A stretch of 64,000 nucleotides of DNA from assembly GCA_907163375.1 (NCBI GenBank), contig CAJQUW010008924.1, positions 124,001-188,000 of the forward strand, read 5' to 3'. The stretch is from Prostheceraeus crozeri. Taxonomy: Eukaryota > Platyhelminthes > Polycladida > Euryleptidae. Within the stretch, counting starts at the first letter, position 1. Each line of letters begins with the position of its first letter. The position numbers and the translations under genes were made by a program. Positions 12,985 through 24,370 of this stretch are shown piece by piece. The notes beneath the pieces were generated by a model. It had not been told where the DNA came from, ran no database searches, and saw only the letters and a list, made by a program, of their open reading frames with translations.

Positions 12985-15308
12985 CTACTGCTCGTACTCA
13001 GCTGTGCGCTTCCTATTCAAATTGCTGGTTGCAATTTTCTCGCTTCGCACAGTCAGTGCCAGCTTCCTGCGCATCGATGCGGCTTTGACGGACTGCCTCA
13101 GCTTTTCCGAAATTGGGACTTTCAGCACCCCTCCGTAGAAATTGATGGCATTGGACACCACTCGCTGTCCCATGATTGAGTCCTCATGCAGATTCTCAAC
13201 CAAAATGTCTTTGTTGATTGAAAAACCGCTCTCAACAGCCGCCTGGCCGTGAAACATGATTAGAACTTTTCGTGTCACCGCCCATAGTTGAGTGTAGTTC
13301 GCATCATATTTCATCAATTTCGCGTAAAGCGAATCCAGGCGGTGGTCGTCCACATCAAAGTTTAGCAGATCGGTCTTTTTTTCGTTGTCTTTGAGGAAGT
13401 GACTGAACTGCTTTTTCGCTGAGTCCGCTTCCGAGACACTGACCTGCTCCGCCTTCAGCAGTTCCTCCAGCAGTACGTCAAATCGCTTGACGCAGGTGTT
13501 GGGTTTGCTCACCATCTCCTTGGGAGACAGGGACGAGGCACCTCTTATCGACCGGTAATTCAGTGGACTTCTCTCGAATAGCTTTTCAATCATCCCGATC
13601 AGGAATTTCTGGCATTGACTGAAGAACTCCAACTTTCTTTGAGGATGCAATTTCTTTGGCAAAGCCCGTTGTGCACCAAATCCGATATCAATTGAAGTTG
13701 AGTCCTTCAAATTGGATTCATTTCTCAGATCCAAGTCCTTCAATTTCGAAAAGGAGGAACCGCATTCTTCAATTGCAGATGCTTTGACTATCCGTTGAAG
13801 GCTATCCACAGACAGTGTCATGAGGAATTCATACAAGAAGGGGACCAAAGGTTTCTCGCTTTGAAATCGTCGCAAGAACGGTTCCATTTCTGATGCCATG
13901 AACTTGAAGAATTCCAGTTTTGCTTTGCACAGCTCATCCCGAGTGGCTTCCTTCACAATATCGAAAGACTGGATGTTGGGCTTCGGTTTGACTTCAGATT
14001 GTCGAAGACGGAAATCGCACGTTGACAGCAACTCTGATTTTCCACCCAACGAGTTTTGCAGAACTTCTGAGGAAAATGATCGGAATCTGTGAGATTACTG
14101 TATTCCGCTCTACGAGCAGGCGAATCTTTCCACAACAGATACATGGCACGCAGGATGCTTTGCAGACCCCACTTTGTGTGCTGGTGCCCGTGTTGAAGTG
14201 CATTACTGACTACGTGTAACGAGCAAACTCCTGTGTCGATCAGCGATTTCTTGGTTTTGTCATGGAAGTCTTCGGAAAAAAGTTTGTAAAATAGAAGGTT
14301 CACATTTGGACCATCAAGGCTGATCTGAAGGAGCTTCTTGATATCCAATTGCGAACCACCCTTCTCAAGTCCTTCAATGACACTTTTCAGAAGATCTTGT
14401 GAACTGGCATGACCAAGGAATATTGACGTCAAGTAATCGGAGTGAACGATGTCCGAACTATTGTCATAATATCGCAGCCAAATGTCCATCTGGCCCTTAT
14501 GGACAGCTTTGTTGTGGGATTCATCAAAAGATACTGCAAATTGACCCGATTGTGCTACTCTGGCAATGGTTTCCTTCGAGAAATGTGGACTAAGGCCATA
14601 GATAGTCACATAGGCCAATTTGTCCTTTGCCATTTGGTAACGTTGAGCAATAGCGCTGTCAGGAAACATTGCACGAAAAATGTCTCCCTGATCGTTGCTT
14701 GAGTTATATGAACGGTGCTTCTTGACACAGTCGAGGGCCCAAATGATTTCAGCTGTCGTTGTCTCATGTTGAATAATAAATGAGGACGTCAACGTTGGAT
14801 TCTGTGATGAAACGGCTGAGACAGACTTGCAGGATTCAGCAGTTTCGGCGGACTTGGAGGATTCAGCGGTTACGGCGGACTTGGAGGATTCAGCGGTTTC
14901 GGTGGACTTGGAGGATTCAGCAGCAGTGGCGGACTTGGAAGATTCAGCGGTTGTAGCGGACTTGGAGGATTCAGCGGTTTCGGTTGACTTGGAGGATTCA
15001 GCAGCAGTGGAGGACTTGGAAGATTCAGCGGTTGTAGCGGACTTGGCTTTAGACGAATCTGCCTTTGAGTTAGAGGATGCTAGCCAGAAAGTGCCCTTCA
15101 CCGATTCACGATTTTTCTTATGAGTTGGCCGACTTGCATGAGAATCGATAGCCGACTTTCCCATGTTTGAAATGTCAAACGCTTTGTTGCAAGCTTTGCA
15201 AAATGCGCGATGTTGGTCGCTTGACACAGCTTGTAGCCACGCTTTCCACTGTGGATACAGAGTTGAATCTAACCACTCACGTTTGAATATGCATTTGTAT
15301 TTGCCCAT
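12985..15308 (-). pseudogene. hAT-like transposase with zinc finger and Ser/Lys tandem repeats
   Basis: The first segment (15308-13953) starts MGKYKCIFKREW and has a BED-like zinc finger with C37, C40, H57 and H63. About eight nine-residue AESSKSxxT repeats follow (residues 86-162), then the transposase core. The second segment (to 12985) holds the hAT C-terminal region with ESGFSINKDILVENLHEDS. The two lie in different frames: the family phrase AISVFDNLK ends one frame and SEVKPKPN continues in the other near 13995, so one small indel breaks the gene. An acceptor-like CTTTCCAG directly precedes the ATG, suggesting a 5' untranslated exon. The known role of the family is to bind hAT ends and cut and join DNA in the nucleus. 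The two halves are otherwise open for about 800 codons, so inactivation looks recent. Confidence 0.75.
14829..15050 (-). repeat. 27-bp coding minisatellite in the transposase
   Basis: About eight 27-bp units encode AESSKSxxT on the minus strand. The variable residues cycle (TT, TA, ET), giving a higher-order period of about 81 bp. The opposite strand is also open (LEDSAVxxD units) as a shadow. The repeat forms a Ser/Lys/Thr linker between the zinc finger and the catalytic region. Confidence 0.85.
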
Positions 15309-16289
15309 CTGGAAAGGAAAATCAATGGAACATTTTAATCATTCCAAATCCATGCCATCTTTACACAATGGAATAATGAGAGACGTACGTAGGTAGACCT
15401 CATTAGACACTAATACACCTAGTGTACGTATGTACCTAGCTAGACACTATTATGACTACGGTAATAATGAAATATACCAGTTCCCCTGAGAAAATATGTG
15501 TTCGATTACGTTTGAACCGAAGAATTTCGGCGATCCTACTACCTAGCCCCATCCTTTGTTCTATATGCCTAACTTATCTCTGCTTGTCTTTCAAAATTCT
15601 AGTCGTATCGTTTCGACATCTTTCTCAATGTGTTCCGTGGATGTGATTTAAATGAAATACGTAATATCTGAACAAAATTATGGCAATGCGTCAGTCGATG
15701 CTTGCTTCACGTATTTTCATTTGTTTTATCTGATTGAAAAGCAAGATATACAGTGAACATGTAGTTTTTTTGGTTGAAATGTAGAACTATGCAAGTCAAG
15801 CATCAATTAGGCAGTTGAATAATTAATTTCATTTTATTGCGAATGATTCATGCTTGCAGTAATAAATTTGGAAATACAGAAATCGCTCGGGAAAAATATG
15901 TAAATTTGCAAGTCAACAGTATAGACCTTTCTTACAACCAACAGGGACCATTTCAACGTTTTGATCCCGGTATGGGCTCAGATCGAGTGCGTAATTCAAC
16001 TCAATGCGATACACAGGCTAAGTCTCTAGTCCCCTAGTCTCCCTTCACATATACATGTAAAAGTGAGAACAGCTATTCATTCACTTGTGGATAGGTGTGC
16101 TATAGTTTAGGATGATTATCTGAAGTATAGGGATGGATAATGATTCTCATTTTCTGCTGATTAAATGCACTACAAGAAACAAGTTTATCAGGTAAGACTA
16201 GGTAATATATCAGTACAGGTAGATCAGCATGACAAAACGTAAAACATTATTTCATAGGCTTCATGTAGAATTGTAGATCAATGTTATTC
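15309..16289. other. Interior of the hAT-like candidate, no gene seen
   Basis: Upstream side of the transposase gene. A promoter or 5' untranslated exon of the minus-strand transposase would be expected here, since an acceptor lies at its ATG, but none could be identified by eye. Confidence 0.3.
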
Positions 16290-16842
16290 CGACTAAATCC
16301 TAGTTCACGCTTGCACACGTGCATGCACATGCATGATAGGCCTACACTGCAGATACAATCCGCAGCTTTACAATGGGTAAGGTCAAATATTGAGTGTCGG
16401 AGTGCTAGTGTTTGCTTTTGGCACTGAAAACTCACACCATGCGTCAGGAAGTAAGTGTTGGTGCTCGACACAATTGCAGCCCTGCTCTTTTGTTTTAGTG
16501 TGGATTCCTAATCAATGCAATGTTCACTTTTGAGATTTTGTTGTTGACTGATGGTAGCATTAGTCAACGACTAAATCCTAGTTCACGCTTGCACACGTGC
16601 ATGCACATGCATGATAGGCCTACACTGCAGATACAATCCGCAGCTTTACAATGGGTAAGGTCAAATATTGAGTGTCGGAGTGCTAGTGTTTGCTTTTGGC
16701 ACTGAAAACTCACACCATGCGTCAGGAAGTAAGTGTTGGTGCTCGACACAATTGCAGCCCTGCTCTTTTGTTTTAGTGTGGATTCCTAATCAATGCAATG
16801 TTCACTTTTGAGATTTTGTTGTTGACTGATGGTAGCATTAGT
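16290..16842 (+). repeat. Perfect tandem duplication, 2 x 275 bp
   Basis: Bases 16290-16564 and 16568-16842 match at every position I compared, separated by CAA. Each unit contains one TAGGCCTA palindrome and CACGTGCATGCACATGCATG. The absence of differences implies a very recent duplication, or an assembly artefact joining two haplotype copies. No coding function is seen. Confidence 0.85.
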
Positions 16843-17586
16843 GTTCAACAATAGTGTTGAATTGTTGGGTTCTTTTAAATGTGTTAGTATTGACGCGAAT
16901 TTGAGTGCAGATGTTACAATTCCAGTGTCGAACAATTCATTTGAGTATTGGTGTAAAGGTATTCAACACTTGAATCATTCATAAAAATCAGATTCATGAA
17001 CAACCAGGGTTGAGCGCTCAGATTAGGTCAAATTCTAAGTGTCGTGTTGACTAAGACGTCTTATGATATGAGTTGACGCCTTGATTAGTTTTTGCGGGTT
17101 ATCCGAATTCTTATTATTGGAAAAGTCTTGCTCTCTTATTAAAGGCTATGACAAATCGTAAATGTAGGCCTAACGAACGTGCATAAAGCAGCACTTGCAA
17201 CACCTGGTGCTCAACGCTCATTTTCAGCACTCGCTTTTCCACGGGTGCTGGGCGCTGCTGTCAACACTTACACTGGCGCTGAACCCTCGGAATTAACACT
17301 TTACGCCTACAACGGTTATAGCTTCAAGCAATTCGCTTCTTGCATAAGCTCACATGTTCTGCCAGCTTCTGTCTCTGTGTCTTACCAATGCACATCACTA
17401 AAATCTTTGGAGCTACATAAAATAGGTCCCGTGATACGACATCAGTATGCAACATCTAAAAAAGTAGTAGGTACATGCTCAAACAAAAAGGCTCTTTTCC
17501 ACTTCCCTGGTTTACTTACTTCCACTATCCATCATTGATGACGATAATGCTCTCCATGCTGATGTTTGATATATGTCTGAAATTGA

Positions 17587-18232
17587 ATGTCAAGGTTGAT
17601 CCATGGGTCGATTTCTGTATTGAATGTTCGAGACGGCCAGGTAGAGGAAATCCAACTTCTTTTGAAGGATCGTGTGTGGGTTCGAAATGATGTTGTTGAG
17701 CAAGTTTTTCTCCAGCTTGAATCTTCGATCGCCTCAAACTTAACAATTTCTCTACGAAATCACTGCCGGTCAAGTTCGTCTGTTGAACACGGACAGGTGT
17801 CGGCATGGATATTACACAAATATTCATCACGTCTCAAATTATTAAGAACAGCGATGTTCAGGAAATCAACGCGAACCCGAACCAGTTTCCAGATCCCTAA
17901 ACGAGATCATGGGAAGAAGTTCATCTGCCACCTTCAGTTGGGTGAATAGGTTAATAGGGAAACTCGATAGAGCCGACGAATGCAGAACAATTAACGAATA
18001 TAACAAAAAACATAAGTAAAAATGAGAAAACTTCGATTGATCATTTATTGGCAATGAATTTCGGATACATAGGGTAAAAGACACAGTCACAAACAATATA
18101 GAAGTGACACAAGATTTAAAAGAGATAATACGAGATGTGGTCATTTCTAAGCCTACTGGGGGCATTCAACAGTTACCAGATCGTTGGAATCGTGTAATTG
18201 AGTCGGCAGGAGACTATTTTGAAGGATTTTAA
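17587..18232 (+). pseudogene. Possible Tc1/mariner-like transposase remnant
   Basis: The plus-strand translation ending at about 18232 reads LPDRWNRVIESAGDYFEGF and then stops. This resembles the C-terminus of mariner/IS630-type transposases, where a RW-x-xC/VI-x-x-x-GDYFEG ending is common. The upstream sequence (17587-18100) is interrupted and I could not place the DDE residues. No TA-flanked inverted ends were found. It lies inside the 7.7 kb hAT-like candidate and would be a nested older element. Confidence 0.35.
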
Positions 18233-18239
18233 TATAGAA

Positions 18240-19254
18240 TACGTTGTTCTAATAGCTAGTTTTACTTTACACATCATCGGCACGGACTTTTGACATGACC
18301 TCGTAGGCTATTTCAATACCGATATCAACCGATATGAAGCACCGGAATATGGGTAAATAAGAGCACTATTGTCGGAGGAAGTTCGTAGATTCACATACAT
18401 CAGACGGCAGGGTTAACCAGATATTCTGGAACAAGGTCTGGTACACTTCATGAGACTTCCATAAGACGTATCATCGGCGACAGTTCTAATAGAATACACC
18501 CCAGCTGTATGTAATCAAAGCGCACAGCATCCACAGGCATCGTACATCTATGTCCATATAGGGAATGTTCCATGATATGCAAGCCACGCTGCTAAAATAT
18601 GGTCACATAGGGGAAGAATAAAACTTCATAATACCTATGGACACATTTCATATCACATATATAATGTTCTCCTTGGCCGAATATCATTCTGAAATACACA
18701 GGCAATGGTCTTCATTAGATAACGGTTTTTCTGATCATCATCGTCTGCAAAAATTATACTCGAATTGCTGGAAGTCAATGAAATAGCATTTATTTATTAA
18801 TTAAAACGTTTCAATCAAAATTGAATGATAATTACATGTATAGGCTACTATACTTAATTGCCAAAAGGGTCAGGTCTCATTACTCTCTGTGTATTATATG
18901 TGTCCGTATTTCATAGGTAGCAATATTATTATACAATCTCCAATGCAATATTTGTTATCTCTTTTCAGCGGTATTTGGAAGGCCTACACCACCTTAATAG
19001 TTATCAAGTATCTATATAAAACTGCACGGAGGTTGTGAAGTCAATTCTGAAGGCGTTCGTTTTCAAGGACCATATCCGAATGTGAGGCTCACCACGAATC
19101 GGTCCCAAATTTAGGATTGGAACATTCAATTTGTGAAGCTGAGTTTTTATTGCATTATTGGACGATTCACGAGACCAAAGAATATTCGTGTCCTCGTGGC
19201 GAAAAATCAGCAAAAATTTCATAAATGATTGAGTGATTGCTTGCTACTTACTAC
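18240..19254. other. Non-coding right part of the hAT-like candidate
   Basis: The minus strand at 19004-19222 is open for 72 codons (RESSNNAIKTQLHKLNVP and onward) without recognised homology or clear splice sites. Nothing else is supported. Confidence 0.25.
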
Positions 19255-19491
19255 TTAAATTCTGCCAAAATCAGGAGGTATCCAGGATATCCAGGTTATC
19301 CAGGCTAAGGAATTTTATTCAGGAGATATCCAGGATATCCAGGTTATCCAGGCTTGGTAGAAACCCTGTAATTCTAAGCGTGATCGTGTTATGCGGGACA
19401 CTACTATCTGCTGAATTCTTGAACCATAGTGACAGTGAGTCCAACAACAGTGTTAGAGGAGGTAGGAGGAAATTTCCCGACCAAAACTAAC

Positions 19492-19878
19492 CTGCGTTGA
19501 AACCCTCGTCGCCATTTAAACCAGTGACGCTTCGGTCTCCTGAAAATTTGATCTTGCTGTAAGGTCTTAGTAATGATTGTATAAGCGTCTTTACACAGCC
19601 TTTGCATTACTTGTGCCACACAGAGTACAACATCATACGTCCAATATCACACTACAAATACCTGACTATCTCCTCCGGAACGTCCTGCAAAGACGAGACA
19701 AAATGAAATTCACATTGCTTCAAATAAAGAAAGATCGAGCTTACCTCTTCAACCAAATTCTCAAACTGAAAATTAAGTAAAATATATTAACTTTTTCATC
19801 TAATGAAATGAAAAGCAAAATCAACTCACTTCGATTGAAAAATCTTTCGTCATTGTGTATTTCGCACGGATGAACTTC
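19492..19878 (-). CDS. Cluster of four very short exons of an unidentified host gene
   Basis: On the minus strand four consecutive exons can be read in one phase-consistent frame: 19878-19830 (49 nt), 19765-19745 (21 nt), 19684-19662 (23 nt) and 19539-19492 (48 nt). Acceptors are TTTTTTCTAG, TTAATTTTCAG, CGTCTTTGCAG and AAATTTTCAG. Donors are GTGAGT, GTAAGC, GTATTT and GTTAGT. The product reads KFIRAKYTMTKDFSIE, FENLVEE, DVPEEIV, then RRPKRHWFKWRRGFQR. The first exon has only one stop-free frame, and that frame stays open through all four. The small introns (about 60-120 nt) contrast with the long gaps on either side. FIRAKY recalls ArfGAP-type proteins, but that is too weak for a name. The last exon is the least certain. 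Confidence 0.45.
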
Positions 19879-21351
19879 CTAGAAAAAAATCACAATGTAA
19901 ATTGTATTTAATTTCAATCATTTGAAAATATTCAGGGTAGGCCAGAAGTGCAAACCAATCGCTCATAGCTTCAAAAATCTACACTTTAGTTGAAATTTCA
20001 TTAGTTCATATCATGGTTCTTTTTGACGCTTCGATTGATTGTAATGTTTAAAACAACTTCACATATCTTAATGCCAAGATGCCCATGAATTTTGACAATC
20101 AAAACAATTTGATTTTAGACTGCATGTTTCAGTACAGATACCATATACAGGTGAACAGCACAATTTGACACAATCATTGAAATGTAGACTATACCGGAAA
20201 GATATCGGATAACGATCACGTTTCATACAGTTTCATACAGAATTAGTAGGTCGCCACCTCGCAGGAATAGTCTCTTCGCGTCATGTCAAACAATGCAAGC
20301 GGTGAAATAAATACAATAAAGCTATAGAAAAATATTTACAAATTCAGGCGCAAATTTATGGAGCTTCCACGTTCATTCATTAGGTTATCAATACAATACT
20401 TGATTTATTCATTAGAATTAATTCTGCCATTCTTGCATTGCACATATTAGAGACAATTTTGAAGTTGTCATTATGAGGATGAACATGCAGGCTGATTTCT
20501 GTGGACGTTGAAGAGCGTCTCCGATGTTCATTCATCCTTGTCACATGGCACGGAACTGAACTTCCCATGTAGCACTGTGATCCCTAATGCACTGGTAAAT
20601 AATTAAAGATTTGAGTTGGACGAAAACTTTGTTTTTATTAGAAAAGAACGCAATTATCTTCATAGTTTTGAAAACAGGACGAATTATGACATTGTGAGAG
20701 GAGGACTTTTTGCTGATATCTTTGATATGATGCTTTTCAGCAATGAAGCATCCATTGAGTATGAGGTTTAGAGGTCCTACTTTCGTGTCTCGTTTCAACA
20801 TATTTGTAAATTTGAGTGATTTCATTTTCAGTAGATCTATTTTTTTCAAAAAAAGTTTATTACAGAATTGCAATAAATTCTTAGTACCATCAATTCTAAA
20901 AAAATGAAGCTTTGATTTCAATACTCCTCCGTTGAACGGTGCTGACGTAGTCAGACTCATGAAGTGCTGTAATAGGGAGATAAATTTCCCTGTCTACCCA
21001 CAGACAGACGCAAGTGAGTTCATCTCTGTAAATCATTCAGCACGGATGCCTTTTCTGCAAACTTCCAATGACACTTTCAGGGCTCAGCCTATAGACCAAA
21101 GTATCGCAAGGTCGAGCATTTTTTGATCAACATTTTTGTAGAATCTCTTGCAACTGAAACACAACGTCGAGTCTCAATTTTCATAGCATTTTTACACAAA
21201 CCGGTAACATAAAAAGGACATCGTTCTTTGATAGAAGGAAGTATTTAAATTGCTCACTGGATGCTATTTACGATTGATGCCATTATTATCCTATGAGTAC
21301 ATGCACAGGGGATAACGAACTAACAATCAGCCATAGTTATTGACATCTTAC
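19879..21351. other. Probable intron
   Basis: AT-rich. The longest open frame (minus 20960-20541, 139 codons) is Lys/Ile/Phe-rich without domain or splice support and is treated as chance. No repeat ends recognised. Confidence 0.3.
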
Positions 21352-21430
21352 CGGGAGTCTCCGTGAATGCCAAAACATCTCTTGCATGTGTTGCCCATCT
21401 TAGGTCACATTGATAAAGAGTAAAAACATT
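21352..21430 (-). CDS. Internal exon of an unidentified host gene
   Basis: A near-ideal acceptor on the minus strand (ATTTTTTCTCCTTTCAG) and a consensus donor (CCCG then GTAAGATG) bound a 79-nt exon. One frame is open and reads NVFTLYQCDLRWATHARD, continuing VLAFTETP, with one base left over. It lies upstream of the 19.5-19.9 kb cluster on the same strand. The phase left over (one base) does not fit the cluster's first exon (which needs two), so at least one exon between them is missing or they belong to different genes. I do not recognise the product. Confidence 0.55.
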
Positions 21431-23329
21431 CTGAAAGGAGAAAAAATGATTCATAATAATTTCCTACCCTTGAAGCTACTAAATATCAATCATCAAATAT
21501 TATAACTGCAACTTTCTATTGATTTTTTATATTTCTGATCTTGAAACATTGAATCCTATCAAGCGGTACACCATGCCCGATCTGTAACCCCTTAGACTTG
21601 CACAATTTCTGCATAAAACAGTTCCTTTGTCCTTCATGGTATCAGCAATAAGCAGACATAGTCCCACTAAAAGTTACTGTGGTTTATTTAAAAGATTACG
21701 ACCTCAGTGAAAATAAGTGTGAATTTTGGATAGGGATGGGACATTACAAGTTTTCCTCAACCAGCTGGCACATTCATGAAATCGAAAGAGGCAGAAATCA
21801 CAATAGACCTAACATGCAAATCTGTATACATAACCTATCGACACCACAAACGTAGAAAACAAACATGATGCTAAATGGAGGACGGAAATATCCGAGCTAT
21901 TTTCGTTTACTGCAATATCAAATGCAAATAATTTGCAAAGCTTGATGCTAAATTTCGGGTAAGCCATTCAATTCCGATTTTCAACCATTCTTAGGCATCA
22001 CAAGAAATTATCCAAACCGAGGATGAGTATTTACAACGCACTTCGTAAGTTGAAAGACAAATGTAACACCGTCTAATTCCACTGTAGAATAATTGTATAT
22101 CATACAGTTGTGGTTGTCATAACGGTGTTGTCTAATATAGTCGTCAGTTTCATCGAGTCGTTATAGTTTTCGCCTAGTTTCATACACTAGCTGCTTCACC
22201 CTTTGAATAGAAGCGCCCATTACTTTTGAAAAATGGGCTCTAGAATTTCAACAGTTTCTGATAAACGAGAAATTACTATATACTTGGGCTGTACCGAACA
22301 ATATGCCGATTATTGACACGCTAGAGCGATAATCGGTAATCGGCCGATTATTAGCAGATTAGTGGACTTTTGGAGATTCTTGCTAATTTTCAATAAAAAG
22401 TGACTGATCGAAAGATAAAATTTCTAATTTTTTGAGGGAAATTTACAGATTTTTTACATCTGCGTGGTGCACTGGACTACTAACCTAAATTTAAGCGACT
22501 TCATCTTATAATTGCGATAGTTGAAAACAACTAAATTCTTCGAAAGACTCAATTTTCAGATAATGACAGCAACGGAGGGTGAGAACGTTATTTTCGCATA
22601 TTATGATATGATGTGTAAAAAACGGGGTGCAATACGTTATCAATCACATAGACGATTGCTTGGTTGCACATGAGACAAGAGATATGATGGCTTTTCTTTA
22701 AAAGATGGGAGCACAAAATTGTCAGGAACCATAATGTACTTATATGACGTATATGCAAAATAAATACATGATCATGTGTGATCAAAAGAAATCAATGGAC
22801 AATAAAAAATGACTAATTCCACATATCCCCAATGAATTTAGGTTGATTAAGGCTGATATACTGTTTGGAACAATACTAATGCACTTTGCTTCTCTGACCC
22901 TTTCCACTAAGGTGCGCACGGGAATCCACAAAACTGATTCTTGCAAGCCAAATAAAATATGTAGGTTCATTCATTTATTGGTTTGGATAATAAAATGTGC
23001 TTCCGACGGACAAAATTGCGGATGTGATTCGATACAGCATTGATGCAATTCACCTACGGATATACCAATGGCATCCATTTAAGTTATAAGTGAATATGAA
23101 GAAGTCAAGTTTCAATCAGTGTCACTTAATAAATCAAGCTTTATGTTATGTTCATTTTTTATATCAAAGCTTGAGGTAAGACGACGATCCTTTACACCAA
23201 AGGCGAAAAAGCAAAGGGAAGAATGATTAGTGGGAATGATAAAGGAATAACATATGATAATTAAGGAATTATGTGGCAGTATAGAAAAAAAGATGTGAAA
23301 CTCTTAACTGTATGGCTAAAATTAATAAT
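21431..23329. other. Intergenic or intronic, possible solo transposon end
   Basis: Near 22287-22360 the phrase GGGCTGTACCGA followed by ATCGGTAATCGGCCGATTAT resembles one end of a hAT-type element, but no matching opposite end was found. Nothing else is supported. Confidence 0.3.
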
Positions 23330-23467
23330 CGCGACAGGCCTCCTCGAATTGACCAACCCTAGTAGAACCGAGTCATCATCTCCGACAGTATGATGTTCAA
23401 CAGATCCATCCAGTACCATGAAAGTTCAATATGCTCTGACGAAACTGAAGAGGAGTAAGGCTGCGGG

Positions 23468-24370
23468 CATAAGCGTACGGGCAAAATTTTCTAGGGGGGG
23501 CTGAGTCCTTGTGCCGAAAATTACATAGGTTGACGCCCGAAAAATTGGCATAATCACGAAGATCTAGTTTCTACACTTACCGCAGAACTCCGCGAAAGTA
23601 AAAACGCGACAATTTACATGTATACTATCAATGTAATAAAATTTTGCAAATGTTTTTATCAAAAATAGCACAATGCTGTCTACTTATCCGTGGACAAATT
23701 AGAAAATTTCAGAATTTCTAATGTAACTAGGTAAGTTTTAATTGTTCTCTAATATAACAGAAATATCGGGCGATATTATCAACAGAACTGACATCTCCGA
23801 TTTTTGCGACTGGCAAATGTATCAATTTATGAGTGCCAGGTGACTGAGCCGATCTTCTCCCATCGTGCTTCGAAGATAAGTCTTTATTCTTCTAAGGGCA
23901 CTAAAAGACCGCTCAGTGGAACAGGAGGTTGCTGGAATAGCACATAGTATTTTCACCACCTGTGCGAATTCCGGTACAAATTCAATTAAGTGGTGATCAT
24001 GTAAATTCCACAGTACGTCTGTGGCATTGGAGCACTGTATGTTATTGTTCGATTTGTAATTATTGTATATCTCATGTTCGGCAAAGAGTATGTCTTTATC
24101 CAATCCGTAGTATTTAGCGACTAAATCAAAGTTACTCAAAGCACTCCCTCTGTCCCTCAATTATGACCGGTGGACTGCCCAGATTTCGGGCACATCGTCT
24201 CGCCTAATCGGAATAAAATCGTATTTTTGTTTGCTTGGACCATAAAACGCGATTTTTTAAGTTTATTCGCCGCTGCCAATAATTTGGCAACTGCCCGAAT
24301 GTTTTTGCCCGAGTCCTTGTGGGGGGGGGGGCTGCAGCCCCACAGCCCCCTCCCGGCCCGTACGCCTATG
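23468..24370 (-). mobile_element. hAT DNA transposon, internally deleted, 903 bp
   Basis: The ends are inverted: CATAAGCGTACGGGC at the left and the complement of CATAGGCGTACGGGC at the right, each followed by a G/C-rich run and a shared CAAGGACTCGGGC-type word. The flanking GCTGCGGG at 23460-23467 and 24371-24378 is a perfect 8-bp duplication, the hAT hallmark. It carries only the C-terminal part of a transposase on the minus strand, so it is a deletion derivative. Confidence 0.85.
23822..24160 (-). pseudogene. hAT transposase C-terminal dimerisation domain
   Basis: A 112-residue minus-strand frame includes CSTERSFSALRRIKTYLRST followed by RLSHLALI. This is the conserved hAT C-terminal (hATC) motif of ZMYM-like hAT proteins, used for transposase dimerisation. 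The N-terminal zinc finger and DDE core are absent. A GTAAGT donor at about 23578 on the same strand suggests that the parent gene was spliced. Confidence 0.8.

Larger units (their letters stand above)
11673..19368. mobile_element. Candidate 7.7 kb hAT-like transposon enclosing a transposase gene
   Basis: The left end begins CAGGGTTTCTACCA at 11673 and the right end is its inverted complement, ending at 19368. Both ends carry subterminal ATCCAGGATATCCAGG words, with four or more tandem units at the right end (19275-19352). Flanking 5-bp duplications match: TAATT at 11668-11672 and at 19369-19373. The span encloses the hAT-like gene at 12985-15308. From memory, some hAT lineages are annotated with 5-bp duplications. 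Because the ends are far apart and the duplication is short and AT-rich, two solo ends of one family remain possible. Later insertions and duplications occupy 16-18 kb. Confidence 0.5.

Noticed and set aside
12781-13179. Plus-strand open frame of 132 codons
   Set aside because: It overlaps the C-terminal hAT coding region on the opposite strand and has no recognisable domain.
14827-15123. Plus-strand open frame of LEDSAV-type repeats
   Set aside because: It is the antisense shadow of the transposase tandem repeat; the minus strand has the family domains.
20541-20960. Minus-strand open frame of 139 codons
   Set aside because: Lys/Ile/Phe-rich as expected from AT-rich DNA; no domain, splice sites or repeat context.
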